In this document: in pieces, positions 1 to 10,652 of the stretch
How positions within the stretch are numbered: the first letter of the stretch is position 1
How the letters are laid out: every line of letters begins with the position of its first letter
NCBI GenBank assembly: GCA_024195585.1
Contig: SWBL01000155.1
Span: 1-64,000 of the forward strand
Origin: Aureobasidium sp. EXF-3400
Lineage: Eukaryota > Ascomycota > Dothideomycetes > Dothideales > Saccotheciaceae
Reading direction: 5' to 3'
DNA: 64,000 bases
The notes under the pieces: generated by a model
Databases searched by the model: none
Seen by the model: the letters and a program-made list of their open reading frames with translations, nothing else
Told to the model about the DNA's origin: nothing
Program-made: the position numbers and the translations under genes

Positions 1-585
1 CGCGAGTAATTTGGCTTCGGTCTGGGGTTTGTTGGGTTCGATTTGAGGGAGTTATTCCAAAAATTGGGTTTTGCGCGATTGTGATGTTTTTTCCCTGCTG
101 CGGTTCTGTTTTCGAGTATATCGAACCGTCTTATCTCTGTGTCAGGACGAGACTGATTCAATGATCAGAGCCAGAAATGTTCAAGTTGTGAGTAGACCTT
201 ATTTGATCGTGTGTGGTGTTTGTGGTTGCCGAGCACATGTGCTGGAGGTTTCGTGAGCTTTGTGCACATCATTTCCGCGACGCTTGTGCTAAGTGCAGGT
301 TCCAAAACACAACGCAGGTTGCCCAATTTGTTCGACTCGTGTGCGGTGTCCTCAGACGACATAAATGACTCCCATCATGAGTCTGTCTCTCGTCGGAGAA
401 AAATCAACAACCAGTTCACTAATCTTCTCGGTCTTAGTATCGTCGTCTGCAGCCTTGGCGTCTCAATCGAAGCCTCAAATCTTGCGCGCGCACTCCCAGA
501 ATCTTTCAGAAAGTTTTGGAGCCCAGAACCTTAACGCCCAACGTTCTGCTCGGACAAAAAACATGCTAGCAAACAGCAAAAGCAA
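1..585. other. No supported gene
   Basis: Only short overlapping open frames are present on both strands and none shows a recognisable domain or a clean splice structure. The stretch precedes a tRNA gene. Confidence 0.4.
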
Positions 586-659
586 TGATTCCGCCCGGGC
601 TCGAACCGGGGACCGCCTGTGTGTTAGACAGAAGTGATAACCAACTACACCACAGAACC
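586..659 (-). tRNA. tRNA-Val (anticodon AAC), no intron
   Basis: Read on the minus strand the sequence folds as a complete 73-position tRNA. The acceptor stem GGTTCTG pairs with CGGAATC, the discriminator is A, and the T arm is CCCCGGTTCGAGCCCGG. The anticodon stem encloses the loop CTAACAC, which places AAC at positions 34 to 36. This is the usual wobble-inosine valine tRNA of fungi. No intron is present. T33 and the TTCGA box B are intact, so the gene looks functional. Confidence 0.93.
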
Positions 660-3440
660 AACTAGATGAAAGAGTGGCAAAATCAAGCATCCATGTTCTT
701 GTTGAACCAGCCACTGTGGGGTCTCGTGGCGATTTGTCCTCGGCCAGAACGTTTTCCAGGACATTGTGTCGGTAGATCCACGATGGTCAACTGCTTATGG
801 CAGGCGACAAAGGCTTCAAGATAGCAAGTTTCGCATACGTGAAGGATGAAGACGGAAGCAGCAGGCGTTCTGGCGACAATGATGATGGTTCAAGGAACAA
901 GCGACAAAGCATCACAGGCGCATGGTGTTGGGTGGGTTGCGGCAGTTTCAGCGTGTGGCCAAAAGTCGAGGTCGTAGCCGAGGAATGTGTGGAGCACGAC
1001 TGTTCTCTCTCTCCCGGGGCCTGTCTCCGAGCAACATCACCTACACTCTTTGTCGACAGTTTAGATGATACGACGCTTGCGGAAACGAGCACTGAGGTCT
1101 GGTTTTTGGATAGTCGGCAAATTCGAAGGTCTTCGCTGTGATCGCACGAGACGGCGAGCGACCGGTCCAGCTGTACTGCTTTTGCACTGAACAAGTAGGC
1201 CAGATCAAGAACCAACGGATCCCGTCACATCAGGCCGTCTAGACAAAGAGCCGCTGCGGCTGTCTTCTGTCCCATCAACCGAGTCTTTGAGGTGTTCCTC
1301 GTTAACTGCGAGTGTCCTGCATAGCACTGCGGTCATACGAAGCCTGCTTCCAGTCTCAAATGTCTGGCGCTGCACAAACTTGAGAGGAACTCGATGACTG
1401 TTGCCAGCTTCCAAATCATTCTTCCTGGGATTTCCATTCAGGGCTTTTGTCGACGAGTCGAGAATACGACGCTTGCGACAACATGCGCTGAGGTCTGTTT
1501 GTCTGGTTGATGCGCCAAAAGAATTTGGTTGCTTCTGCCGTGATGGCGCAATACAAGAAGTTTGATTACGAATCACGACTGGTCCTGCCGTACAGCTGTT
1601 GCGCTACACAAGCGGTGACTATTATTCCAGGCGCGAGACTGGACCTGATCAGGGTGCTTGAACTAGAATCGAGTGGCTTTCCTCGTTTTCATCGCTTGAC
1701 GAGTCAGCGACAACATGTGTCTACTCTCGACTGCACCTGTTCTGCAATGCGACTTCGACGCTTTCAAGCGGACCGTGAGCTGGCGACTACTTGTGGCGCT
1801 GCATCGGCTTGCCCCGGCGTTGGCGACAATCTACAGCATGTCGGAAATTCAGATAGACTGGCAGACTTCCCAATGTCTTCAGCGAGGTCGGTTTCTGAGT
1901 GTCTAAGCCGCTGCCAAATTTCTTGTTGGATGTTATTGGTCGCGCTTGCCCTGTTCGGCAGGATCTGGCAGGCGCAAGTCCAGATTGCATCAGCTCTGAC
2001 GTGGTGGAAGGTCTCGCTACTTTGGGATGACGATCAACCTTCCAGTCTGTCACGGTCATCGGCTCTCGACGAGAGACGAGGCTACAGATGCGTCGGGTGT
2101 AAAGAGGATATTGTGCCTGGTCGGACTTTCCTCAACAGTCTCGGCAACGGCATTCAGGAGATGCTGAAGATAAACCTCTCTCCTCATCCTGTTGACAAGG
2201 TTCGCACTGAGCTTGACCTCGCAGCAAGAGGGACTCGCCAATCCTTTGACCTATCTCTTCGCCAACGACTGGCTTGAGGCTCTCTCAGCGGCTGTCAGAG
2301 ATGCTTCGTCCACGGATGGACGGTCAGACATATGTTGGCACTTGACAACTGAGCCCGACGGCTGTGCAAGATACACAGCTTACTTCAAGACTCTTCGATC
2401 CGGTGGGCACCCCTGATGCTTGCGAGGAAGCCAGTGTCAACGTAAGCACGAGACTCCACCGTGGGCAGTAGAAGAGGTACCCAATCGGACTTGGAAGAAC
2501 AGGTCAGACATATGGTCACGCAAACTGTGCTGAACATACTTAGAACAGACGCTGGCTGGGCAAAGACTGGTTGCGACCTTCCTGAAGCACGCCAGCACTT
2601 CTCGCGGTCCAGACTGATTCTTGGACTGCGAGCTGCGGCGGCTTCTTCCATATCTGGTTGAGTTACCCGTTGGTCGCATGAGCAAGATGATCAGGCTTAC
2701 CGTCGTATGAGGGATGATGCTAGTCTGGTCACCGCGAAAGCGTGTGGCCCATCGTCGAAAGCAGGTAACAGTGTCTTGGAAACTTTCGATAGGTCTTGGT
2801 AGGTTTTGCGGACGGCACCGTTGTGCTTTGTATGGTAAGGGGACGCGAACGTGGTGATGTTTCCTTCTCTTTCCCACTGCAGGTTGCTTCCTGTCTCGCA
2901 TCTCGTCTCCTCCTGTCTGCAGCTTGTATGTTTCTCCATGCTCTTTTCTGTTGACCGTACCCTCTTCAGGAGACAGGAGGCTGGTTTCTCTCATGCCGGC
3001 GTGGCTTTCGCTTCTTCTTGATGACGGTAGGAATTGCCGGCGTGGCAGCGGTTCGAGACATGCGGTAACGGTAGGGATGTTGTTTTCGTGTACCAGTTCC
3101 TCCTTTTTCCCACTGCAGGGTATAACCTGTCTCGCATTTCTTCTCTTTTGGACTGCAGTCTGTGTATTTCTCCTTGCTCTTTCTTTTCCAATTTGATGGT
3201 TTGTAGCTGTTCTGCGTTTTCTGGACGTCGTGAGAAGGTTGGTTGTTGTGTTCCGATAGGGGATTTGAAAGTGACTATCGGTCCACGGGACGACTCGTTC
3301 TTCACTCCCTGAGCTTTCGGTTTCCATCACAACCGACACACTCTCCCTCTCTGCCTCTCTCTTTCTAATCCACTATACTAGCAAAACGATCTCTGCATCA
3401 CCATAATCATCATCAACAACGGCATCCCCTACCCAACTCC
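660..3440. other. Gene-poor stretch with diverged direct repeats
   Basis: No convincing gene is seen. Two kinds of imperfect direct repeat are visible. Around 1070-1200 and 1450-1610 the phrase ATACGACGCTTGCG, then GCTGAGGTCTG, then a shared stretch ending near CAGCTGT recurs about 390 bases apart. Around 2860-2950 and 3100-3190 the phrase TTCCCACTGCAGG, then CTGTCTCGCAT, then TTTCTCC, then TGCTCTTTC recurs about 235 bases apart. The longer open frames here (1507-2277 on plus, 2437-3339 on minus) run through these repeats and have unnatural composition. I read this as decayed duplicated sequence of unknown origin. Confidence 0.45.
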
Positions 3441-3457
3441 ACCACCTGCGCGCTCTT

Positions 3458-4072
3458 TTGCGCAGCCTGAAGTACATGTTCGCCATTGCCTCGCTGGTTG
3501 CCATCGCTGGTATCGTCTTTCTGGCCACTGTGCACGCTCGTGTCACTACAGACGTGCTGATTGGCATGGTCTTGTGCCTCTACATCTTACTTACCGGCGC
3601 CTTCTTTGGCTGGTTCGCCCTTTGGCGTGACCCTCGTCTGCCCTTTCTCTACGCTGACGATGTGCGTGTGCGCTCTCGCCGCAGTCGCCTACACTCTCGC
3701 GGTATTATGCCTGATGACATTGGTAAGATTTTGTGTACAACTGCTGCCGAGATCGAGCTAATTCCCTTCCAGAGCTTGCTCCTCTTCCTCCTTACCAGCC
3801 GCGCCCTGACAATGTTCTTGCCAATCTGGAGGAAGTTCATCTGGCTCAGCCAGACACTCCTCTGCTGTATATCAGGGAGTTCTTGGGTGGCTATCGTCAG
3901 TAGTGCTCAGCTCAAGCTCGCTACCAAGATCGAAGTCCTCATCAGAGCCAAGTGGGCGGCGGAAGACTCCAAGCGTGTTGTGTCCGCTAACGGGTCCGAT
4001 GCCCTTTACGACTCCGAAGATTTCGGCAGCTCCCACTACACCGGCGCCTTGGACAACAGCTGTCCCGCCTGA
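3458..4072 (+). pseudogene. Multi-TM membrane protein fragment, frames disrupted
   Basis: The frame opening at 3458 starts with strongly hydrophobic segments (about residues 7-27 and 33-55, with the run VLIGMVLCLYILLTGAFFGW), as in a polytopic membrane protein. After about residue 70 the hydrophobic character moves to another frame (ALAAVAYTLAVLCLMTLV, near 3675-3730). It returns around 3765-3900 with further hydrophobic runs. This alternation suggests one or more small indels in an old membrane-protein gene, or introns I could not resolve. I do not recognise the family. No strong donor and acceptor pair reconnects the hydrophobic segments in one frame. Confidence 0.35.
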
Positions 4073-4135
4073 AAAGCGCCTTGTCAGGCAGCTTAGACTA
4101 ATAGGAACACAAAACACACCACCTGGAACAACGCA

Positions 4136-5990
4136 ATGACCATGATGCGAAAGATGTCTGAAATCTTGATCAGAGCCGAGCAGGTTCTGCACCCTGGAAA
4201 GCAACTCGTCTCAGCCTCACAGGTCAAATCGCCTCCACTGTACACACCTCCTATTCGCGACCTACCCGCTCCTCCGTACCAGCACGACGGCTCAGCTCAC
4301 GTCAACGGCTCTCCTCGCCAGCACAACGCCTCGGTTCGCAGTGACTCTGCCCATTCTAGGAGCCAAACGCGAGTGACACGCTTTCTTCGCCTCTCAAACA
4401 AGTTCAGCAGTTCCCTCCTGGAGGCGTAACTCTGAGCCCTCACAACGATAAGCCTCGGGGTCTCGGCATCCTGCAGTCATCAACTACTGACGGCTCACCC
4501 ATCACCGAAGACGATCTCAGAACTACCGTCACTAGAAGCGCCACGCTCATCGGATCGCCTGCCTCGCCCATGGCCATGGACAGTAAGATCCTGCAAAAGA
4601 CTCTCAGCTTGTTTTGGACGCCATAACCTACGACAAACCTTACGACTTCGGTCACTTCACCGACTCTGCCGAGTTCCTGGACGATGATTCCTCAACAGGG
4701 TCGGTGTCGGCTCGGAGCCTCACAGTGACTCCACGGCAGTCGAGTCTCCTAAGCTTGAGCCTGAGGATGAGATCAAACGTCAGCCCAACTGGAGTATCAA
4801 GCTCAACTACAGTGAGGACCTCAACATCGGCTTCCTTGACCCCGATGACCACCCATTCTTGATTCCCGCAGATGTCCAGTACCTCGACAATGGCAACCCT
4901 CAGGGCTTGTTCAACGTCAAGAACCTCCGCATTCTGGAGGAAGTTCAGGTCGGCCTCTTCGCCCCCAAGATAGAGCAAGGTGGCTTCGAGTACCAGCAAC
5001 TGGCCATGCTGCAGCACGGACTCGTGGAGGCAATTGAGTTTGGCCTCGAGAGCTATCAGTCTGAAGATGATCAAGACGCTCAGAAGAACAACAACAACGA
5101 CGACGAATCTGAGAACAGCATCTTCAAGGACCTCGAAGTTTCGCAACTCAGTTCCCATTGCCATGGTACCAAACTCTCGTATCACATCGATTCAACCGAC
5201 TTGCCCACTGTCGCTGGTGCTCCTGACCGTGAGGTCATCAGCACTGAGGCTCCGTTCCCCGCACTTCGGGGGCTCTGCCTCCCACTATCGACAGTACCCC
5301 GGCGATGACAGCGCTCCGCGCTGTTCTGACCTCAGAAACCTCCGCATCTTGGAGAAAGTCCAGTCAAGAATCTTCCATCATCGTGAGGGACAGTCCGACA
5401 CGGCTGTCCTCTGGCAAAGTTCCGCAACTCGGTCGTCATGGAGAAGATCCGCCGCTTGCGGTCATTTTTCTCATGTCGAACAACCAGCAAAAGATCTTGC
5501 AAGAACGGGGCGAATTCGGCGACACATTCGCCGCAGTTCTCGCCTACGCAAGACATATCGTCCGACAATGCTTGTCCTAGACAATGTCATGAACGCACCA
5601 TGGAACGAGATGTTGGCAGAACATGAGGGCATTGATTATGTCTCAGCTGGCGTCATTCTCGATAGCAAGAACTCATACCTGCCTCAAACCCGGCAGGGAG
5701 GTCACATGGTCTGCGTTGACAAGTCTAAGCTAGATGCTTGCGGTGTCAATCCCGCCGTCTTCCAGATGAGACTTCTTTGGTCGAACGACGGACTTTAGAT
5801 GTCCAGTCAGCTCTCCACTGTCCTCGGTTATCTTGCTTAAGAATGATCCACTGGCTACCAGGGCCAGTCAGTCTATGAATCACCGCTGCCCTCAGACTTT
5901 ATCACCATATCGACTCAATCGACTTGCCGACCATCGCCGTCGCTCCCAGATGAGAGATCATCAGCACTGAGGCTACCTTCCACGCCATTT
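4136..5990 (+). pseudogene. Decayed tandem array of an unknown acidic protein gene
   Basis: Protein-like sequence is spread over all three plus frames. The longest plausible piece (about 4716-5308) has an acidic, asparagine-rich stretch and a phrase reading NLRILEEVQ. The DNA of that phrase recurs about 416 bases downstream (4921 and 5337). A second phrase, HIDSTDLPTVAGAP, near 5185 recurs near 5905, where it runs into a TGA. Another readable piece ends at 5798 (LDNVMNAPWNEMLAEHEG). Repeated phrases in shifted frames with premature stops indicate a duplicated and decayed gene. No function can be assigned. Confidence 0.4.
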
Positions 5991-6135
5991 AGTGTACCTG
6001 GCTCCAGCTGCCGGGAGGGTCAGTCTGAGCATGACATCGCAGTTGCGCTGAGCGTCTATCGCAAGAGCGACGATCATCGCCAAGCAGCCTCCCTCCCGCA
6101 CCTGCGGTGGCCATCAGCAGCTGCTACGCTGCATC

Positions 6136-7198
6136 ATGAAGACTGCTATCTTCGATCTCGCGACTCTTGAAATTCTACCGCCTGGTCCTTAAGGTCTCTG
6201 GCTTCCGTCTGCTCGTGGGTAACAAATCGTTCAAGGCCTACGACGAGAAGGTTCCAATCAGGGATAGCCGCTCCTATGACGCCCTCACTATGCCTTCTGT
6301 GCAGGACTTTCTCGCACTACTCTTGGTGAACAAAAAAGTTCACGAGTCAGCCATGCCTGAATTCTTCCACTCGAACCACTTTCAGTTCAGAGACATGGAA
6401 AGCTTGAAGACCCTCCTCCAGAACATTAGCCCTAAGGGAAGAGAGCACATGCGCAACGTCTCGTTCCACTACGAGAACCTTGCGGTCGCCGCCGCTGGCG
6501 CTGGACTCCTCGCTCAGTCTGACCATCTTCAGAAGCTCACTCTGATCATGGCAGCCACTCAAAACCCTGCTGGCCACTTCACCATCGACTCTGGTTTCAA
6601 CTACCGCAAAGGTCAATGCGACCGTGGTATCTTATTGAACATCGAACAAAACTTCCCTCGAAGAGCAGCGCCAGCTGCGCTTCGAACAGCGCCGTACCAT
6701 CGGGTCCGTGGTGGTGGCCGTCGCTGGTCGCCTCCCACTCGCAACCGTGGCCCTTACCAGCAGCAGCTGCGCTACCGCAGCAACAACAACCGCTACTACG
6801 ATGAGGCGGAGCAGGAAGAGGACGACTACTTCGACGAGGATGACCCTTTCTTCCACCCTCGTCGTGGCAGAGGTTTCGGCGGTCCTGGCTCGAACTACTG
6901 CCAGGGCCAGTACGATCGTGGAACTTCCTTTGCGATCGAGGAAGAGCGTCGACTTGAGGAGCAGCGCCAGCTGCGCTTCGAGCAGCGCCGTACTATCGGT
7001 TTTCGTGGTGACCGTCGTCAGCAGCCTGCCACTCGCAACCGTGGCCTCTACCAGCGGCAGCTCCGCTACCGCAACGGTAGCAACAACCACCACTACTACG
7101 AGGATGAGGAGCAAGAGGAACAAGAAGAGGACGAATACTTCGATGAGGACGACCCCTTCTTCCGTGGAAACAACCGTCGCTTCCACTACCGCCGTTGA
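6136..7198 (+). pseudogene. 2EXR-like gene with repetitive Arg/Gln/Asp-Glu tail; N-terminal frameshift
   Basis: From an ATG at 6136 the frame reads MKTAIFDLATLEI and then stops. The expected continuation (KFYRLVLKVSGF) lies one frame over from 6167, where there is no ATG. A small indel near 6160 therefore separates start and body, unless translation begins at a later ATG (6291). The body resembles the N-terminal region of fungal 2EXR/F-box-like proteins (FLALLLVNKKVHESAMPEFF). The C-terminal 200 residues are two tandem units of about 290 bases rich in Arg, Gln and Tyr, each ending in an acidic block (EEDDYFDEDDPFF and EEDEYFDEDDPFF). They resemble the low-complexity tails of RNA-binding proteins. 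The first unit carries compensating indels. The body is open to a TGA at 7198, so a shortened protein may still be made. Confidence 0.45.
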
Positions 7199-8054
7199 GC
7201 CTTTGTGGTTACCAACACATTCTTCGGCCATTGACAGCTGAATTTGGGACGCTCTTGACGCTTGGAAGCAACCTTCTTCATGATTTCACGCCTTTATGAG
7301 AAATCCTTTTCCCTTTGTTATTACAGCCACAAGAGATGGCATCTGCACAGTCGATTTCAGAGATCGGTTCGAAAAGTACAAAAACACCACATTGGCGGCA
7401 GAAGAAAGCCTCAGAGTCTCTGGCTGAACAGCCATCACCAGACATTGTTCAGTCCATTTGCTGGAGACTTTTGGGTTTCTGGGAAGTTCTCTGGACAGCA
7501 GAGTTTGGCGGTGCTTGCTTTCTTGTTCTCACTATCGGCGCTTCATCTTTCCGGTCTCAAGCATCGGTCGTGGCGCCAACCAGAATGTCAGTCATGTTTC
7601 TTCCGAAGGGCACGATACTGCAGCCGATGTCGCCTGTAAGCATGAGCTCGGTGCCCGCTTGGGTATCGGCATGCCTCCTCCTCCACTCTCTCACACACCC
7701 ACTGCCATAGCATCTTTCGCAACATCGACTGCCAATGATGTCGAACCTGCCGGATATCGTGATGCCCAGCTTGCTAACTATGAAGGCGCTGGCTAACGCA
7801 GTAACGGGGAGCCTCTTTAGAGCAGACACCACCACCCTACCCGTCTTTCGGATGTGCTCGAGGAGGATGAACGCAGTCGTACCACTGCTGGATAGTACAA
7901 GCAGGTGGGCGATACTGCCAGCGTCACCCAGCAAATCGCTTGCGTGCCACGAACATGGTAGTCGAGAATAGTACAAAGTACTTGGTTGCTCGGGAAGACA
8001 TTGGCTCGACAATGTACCCACCTTCCTGGTAGGCTAAGGACCTCTTAACTGGAG
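7199..8054. other. No supported gene
   Basis: Short open frames overlap in all plus frames without a conserved motif. Around 7640-7800 a fragment reading AGYRDAQLANYEGAG could be old coding sequence, but nothing links it to a start. Confidence 0.35.
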
Positions 8055-8417
8055 ATGCTATCCAGTGATGGGAGGAAGAGAAAGATCGGAAGCAATTGGC
8101 CGAGGAGAGAAAGAAGAAGCAGAAGAGAAAGAGCACCGTACAAAACGGAAGAGCCTCGATATGGAAAGCCACGTCCCACAACCACAACGGCTTCTGGATA
8201 TGAATCCAGGCCCTTGCCTTTGATCAAACTGAGCTTCGGAAAGCAGAAACCTGTCTTTGAGATCACACCACCTGCAGCAAAAGTGTTCGAGCCTGTGAAG
8301 AAGAAAACAGGAAGACCACGGAAGTGAGGAAAACAAGTCGCCAGCAAAAACGTCTGTCGTGTTGCAACTCCTAAGAAGAGAGGCAGGCCCAGGAAAAAAA
8401 CATCCACTTCCAGGTAG
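8055..8417 (+). pseudogene. AT-hook protein fragment with in-frame TGA
   Basis: From an ATG at 8055 the frame is basic and ends in KKKTGRPRK at a TGA (8325-8327). The same frame continues past the stop for 30 codons and contains a second AT-hook core (PKKRGRPRKK) before TAG at 8415. AT-hooks bind the minor groove of AT-rich DNA. Two hooks in one frame separated by a single stop suggest a nonsense mutation. Near 8080-8140 the alternative frame looks more protein-like (EERKKKQKRKS), so there may also be an upstream frameshift. The parent protein is unknown. Confidence 0.4.
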
Positions 8418-8619
8418 CGCTGCACCTCTCTTATGACTTCACTTGTTGCGCATGAAGAGGCTGGTACGACTGAGATTGAGGACAGTGAGATGTACGTTTT
8501 GGCTGCTGCATAGTCGTAGCACGCATCGAGATCCGCTCGTAAGCAATCACGACAGCCCTCGCCGGAGTATGACAAGAACGTTTTTGAGTCATGCTCATCG
8601 CAAGCCGTCAGAGACACTC

Positions 8620-9278
8620 ATCTAGAGCCTCCTCGTGTTGGAAGCTGCTGCAGAGCTCGGCATGGTTTCTCGTCAGCGTTGGGAAGAGGCCCGGAACAAC
8701 AGCACCAACGAACTTGAGAACGACGATTTCCATGACATCCTCTGAGGAGGCTACACAAGCGCAGAGTCTGGCACTCTTCGGGAACTTAGTCTGATCTCAT
8801 CAGCCACTCAAGGCCTCGTTGGCCACATCAACACCAACTCCAGCCGCCGCAAGTTCCCGACTCTCACCAAGACTCCGGATTTCTCGTCTCTGAAGCGCCC
8901 TCGTGGTGTTCAAACTCTAGCTATCGACTTCTCACTCCAATGGAATCACGCTTCTCGGTTGTTGCAGCTGGAGCCTGGCTCTTCGCCAGGTTCAACATTA
9001 TTCAGAAGATTACTCTGATCAAATCAGCCACCCAAGACCCTGCTGGCCACTTCACCATCAACTTCAGCCGCCGCAAGTCCTCGCCTCTGACTAGTATTCC
9101 TGGCTTCTCGTCCTTGGAGGGCCTTCGTGGTATCCAGCAGTTGACCTTCGACCCCAACATCAACCACGCTGTCGTTGATGCTTTATTGCGTCCTATGATC
9201 ACTCAGCCCAAACCTTCTCAGGCTGTCAACAGGGTCAACTACACTCACGGATCCCAAGTTCATCGTAGAGGCTTCTAA
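8620..9278 (+). pseudogene. Tandem relics related to the 6136-7198 gene
   Basis: A first piece near 8629-8745 reads ELGMVSRQRWEEARNNSTNE and stops. Then two copies of one segment follow about 225 bases apart (about 8791-8930 and 9016-9155). Each contains a phrase like LIKSATQDPAGHFTINFSRR and then a phrase like PGFSSLEGLRGIQQLTFD. The first phrase matches residues of the gene at 6136-7198 (MAATQNPAGHFTID). The copies are out of frame with each other and lack starts, so they are fragments of duplicated genes. Nearby, 9280-9420 also looks like old coding sequence (NPHRLGLVSMGRDTLLNVAY). Confidence 0.45.
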
Positions 9279-10061
9279 CATGGACATCAACCCTCACCGT
9301 CTCGGTCTTGTTAGCATGGGAAGAGATACCTTGCTGAACGTCGCTTACGTCAGCAGGAGGCCTTCGAGAACGAACAGGAGCGCAAGCACATAGTCGTACC
9401 AAGGGGTCAAGAAGAGAGGGACGCCTCGTGTCTCCCCTTCGAGTGCCTCCTCTTCCTGTCAACACTGAGGACGACATGGTCGGTCCGACCACCCAGCTTA
9501 CAGAGGAGATTCCAATGGAAGTCGGTACAGCCGTCATAAACGACCAGAACCTGAGATATATCAACGTGGGTCTCCATCACGCTCGCGATTACGGCAGCTC
9601 CGACTCAAGCCCTGCCGCTTCTCGAGGCTGCAAGATTCCCTTGTTGTACGAGGTCTCTGACCTCCGACAAAGGCCGTGCTCAGACCTAGCAAGTCCGATC
9701 TGGTTTGTTGAGTGGGAAGCCGTTGAAACGCGGCGCATAACAACAAATGAATGCAGCATAGGGAGGCAAGGAAGCTATTGGCGACGGTTTCAGTTGATCG
9801 AGCGCCCACAACAGTGGCAGCATTGACACAGTTTGATCCGAGGTCCGGTAACCAGACATGCAGGTACGTTTATACTCGGCCTTGTTTTCATTCGTATCCC
9901 CTTATTGACATAACACACAGAGACCAAGATCCCTCCCTGGAATCAATCGCCGAGGTGGGCTGCAAGGATGCCGACATAGCCTGCACCCGCTGAAACCAAA
10001 TTGGTCGCAAGAAGATTATCAAGGCTGCCACCACCTCTTCAAAGACCAAGGCTGGTGCTAA

Positions 10062-10652
10062 GCAGAATGCATTCAAGAAGCGCAAGAACGCGCTTCTGAA
10101 TTTGACTCTGATGGCGAGGCAGAGTCTGAGGTCAAGGCCGAGGAGAAAGATGAAGATTTTCAGGCTGAGGCTGAGGCTGAGCCTGAGGGCGAGGAGGAAA
10201 CCAAGCCACCTTCTGAGAAATTTGATTGTCCTGCCAAGGAGTCCTGTGTAGTTGCCGCCTTTGATTTGGAGCAAGAAGAAAAGTTTGACATGAAAGGCGG
10301 TCGTCCTGCTGAGAAGACCGTCGTCAAGGTCGACTCTGACGACGAAGCTGGAGACAAGGAAGAAGCCAACACAGAAGAAGTGCAAAACAACAAGAGAGTT
10401 GTTGTGGTACTACGTAGCGCTTCTTCAAAGCATTTACGATTCGATAGCCTACCGGTTGTTATCTGCCTTCTTCTTCCTTCGTATCGCTCTTTCCTTCCTT
10501 ATAGTTATTCTAGTCGATTTCTGAGATCTATGTCTTACTTGAGCACACCGATCCCGCGTCGAACAAGCTTGTCAAAGAGTGTAGACACCTTAGCAGAGTT
10601 TCAAGCTTCCCGATCATGCCATTTCTCTTCTCAACTATCAACCCCGTATTAG
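10062..10652 (+). pseudogene. Acidic low-complexity open frame without a start
   Basis: After a TAA at 10059 the frame is open for 196 codons. The first 120 are strongly acidic (EAEAEAEPEGEEE, VDSDDEAGDKEE), as in nuclear or chromatin proteins. No ATG precedes the acidic block in this frame. Just upstream, another frame reads a basic stretch (KTKAGAKQNAFKKRKN), consistent with a frameshift joining a basic and an acidic part of one former protein. The tail beyond about 10430 is hydrophobic and serine-rich and probably not coding. Confidence 0.35.

Noticed and set aside
1507..2277. 256-codon open frame on the plus strand
   Set aside because: Amino-acid composition is erratic, no domain is visible, and it crosses the diverged direct repeats in a frame that does not preserve them.
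2437..3339. 300-codon open frame on the minus strand
   Set aside because: Very Arg/Lys/Thr-rich without motif. It spans the 235-base repeat and reads the two copies into different peptides.
6632..7241. Long Val/Leu-rich open frames opposite and beside the repetitive tail
   Set aside because: They are shadows created by the low-complexity Arg/Gln/Asp-Glu codons of the plus-strand gene.
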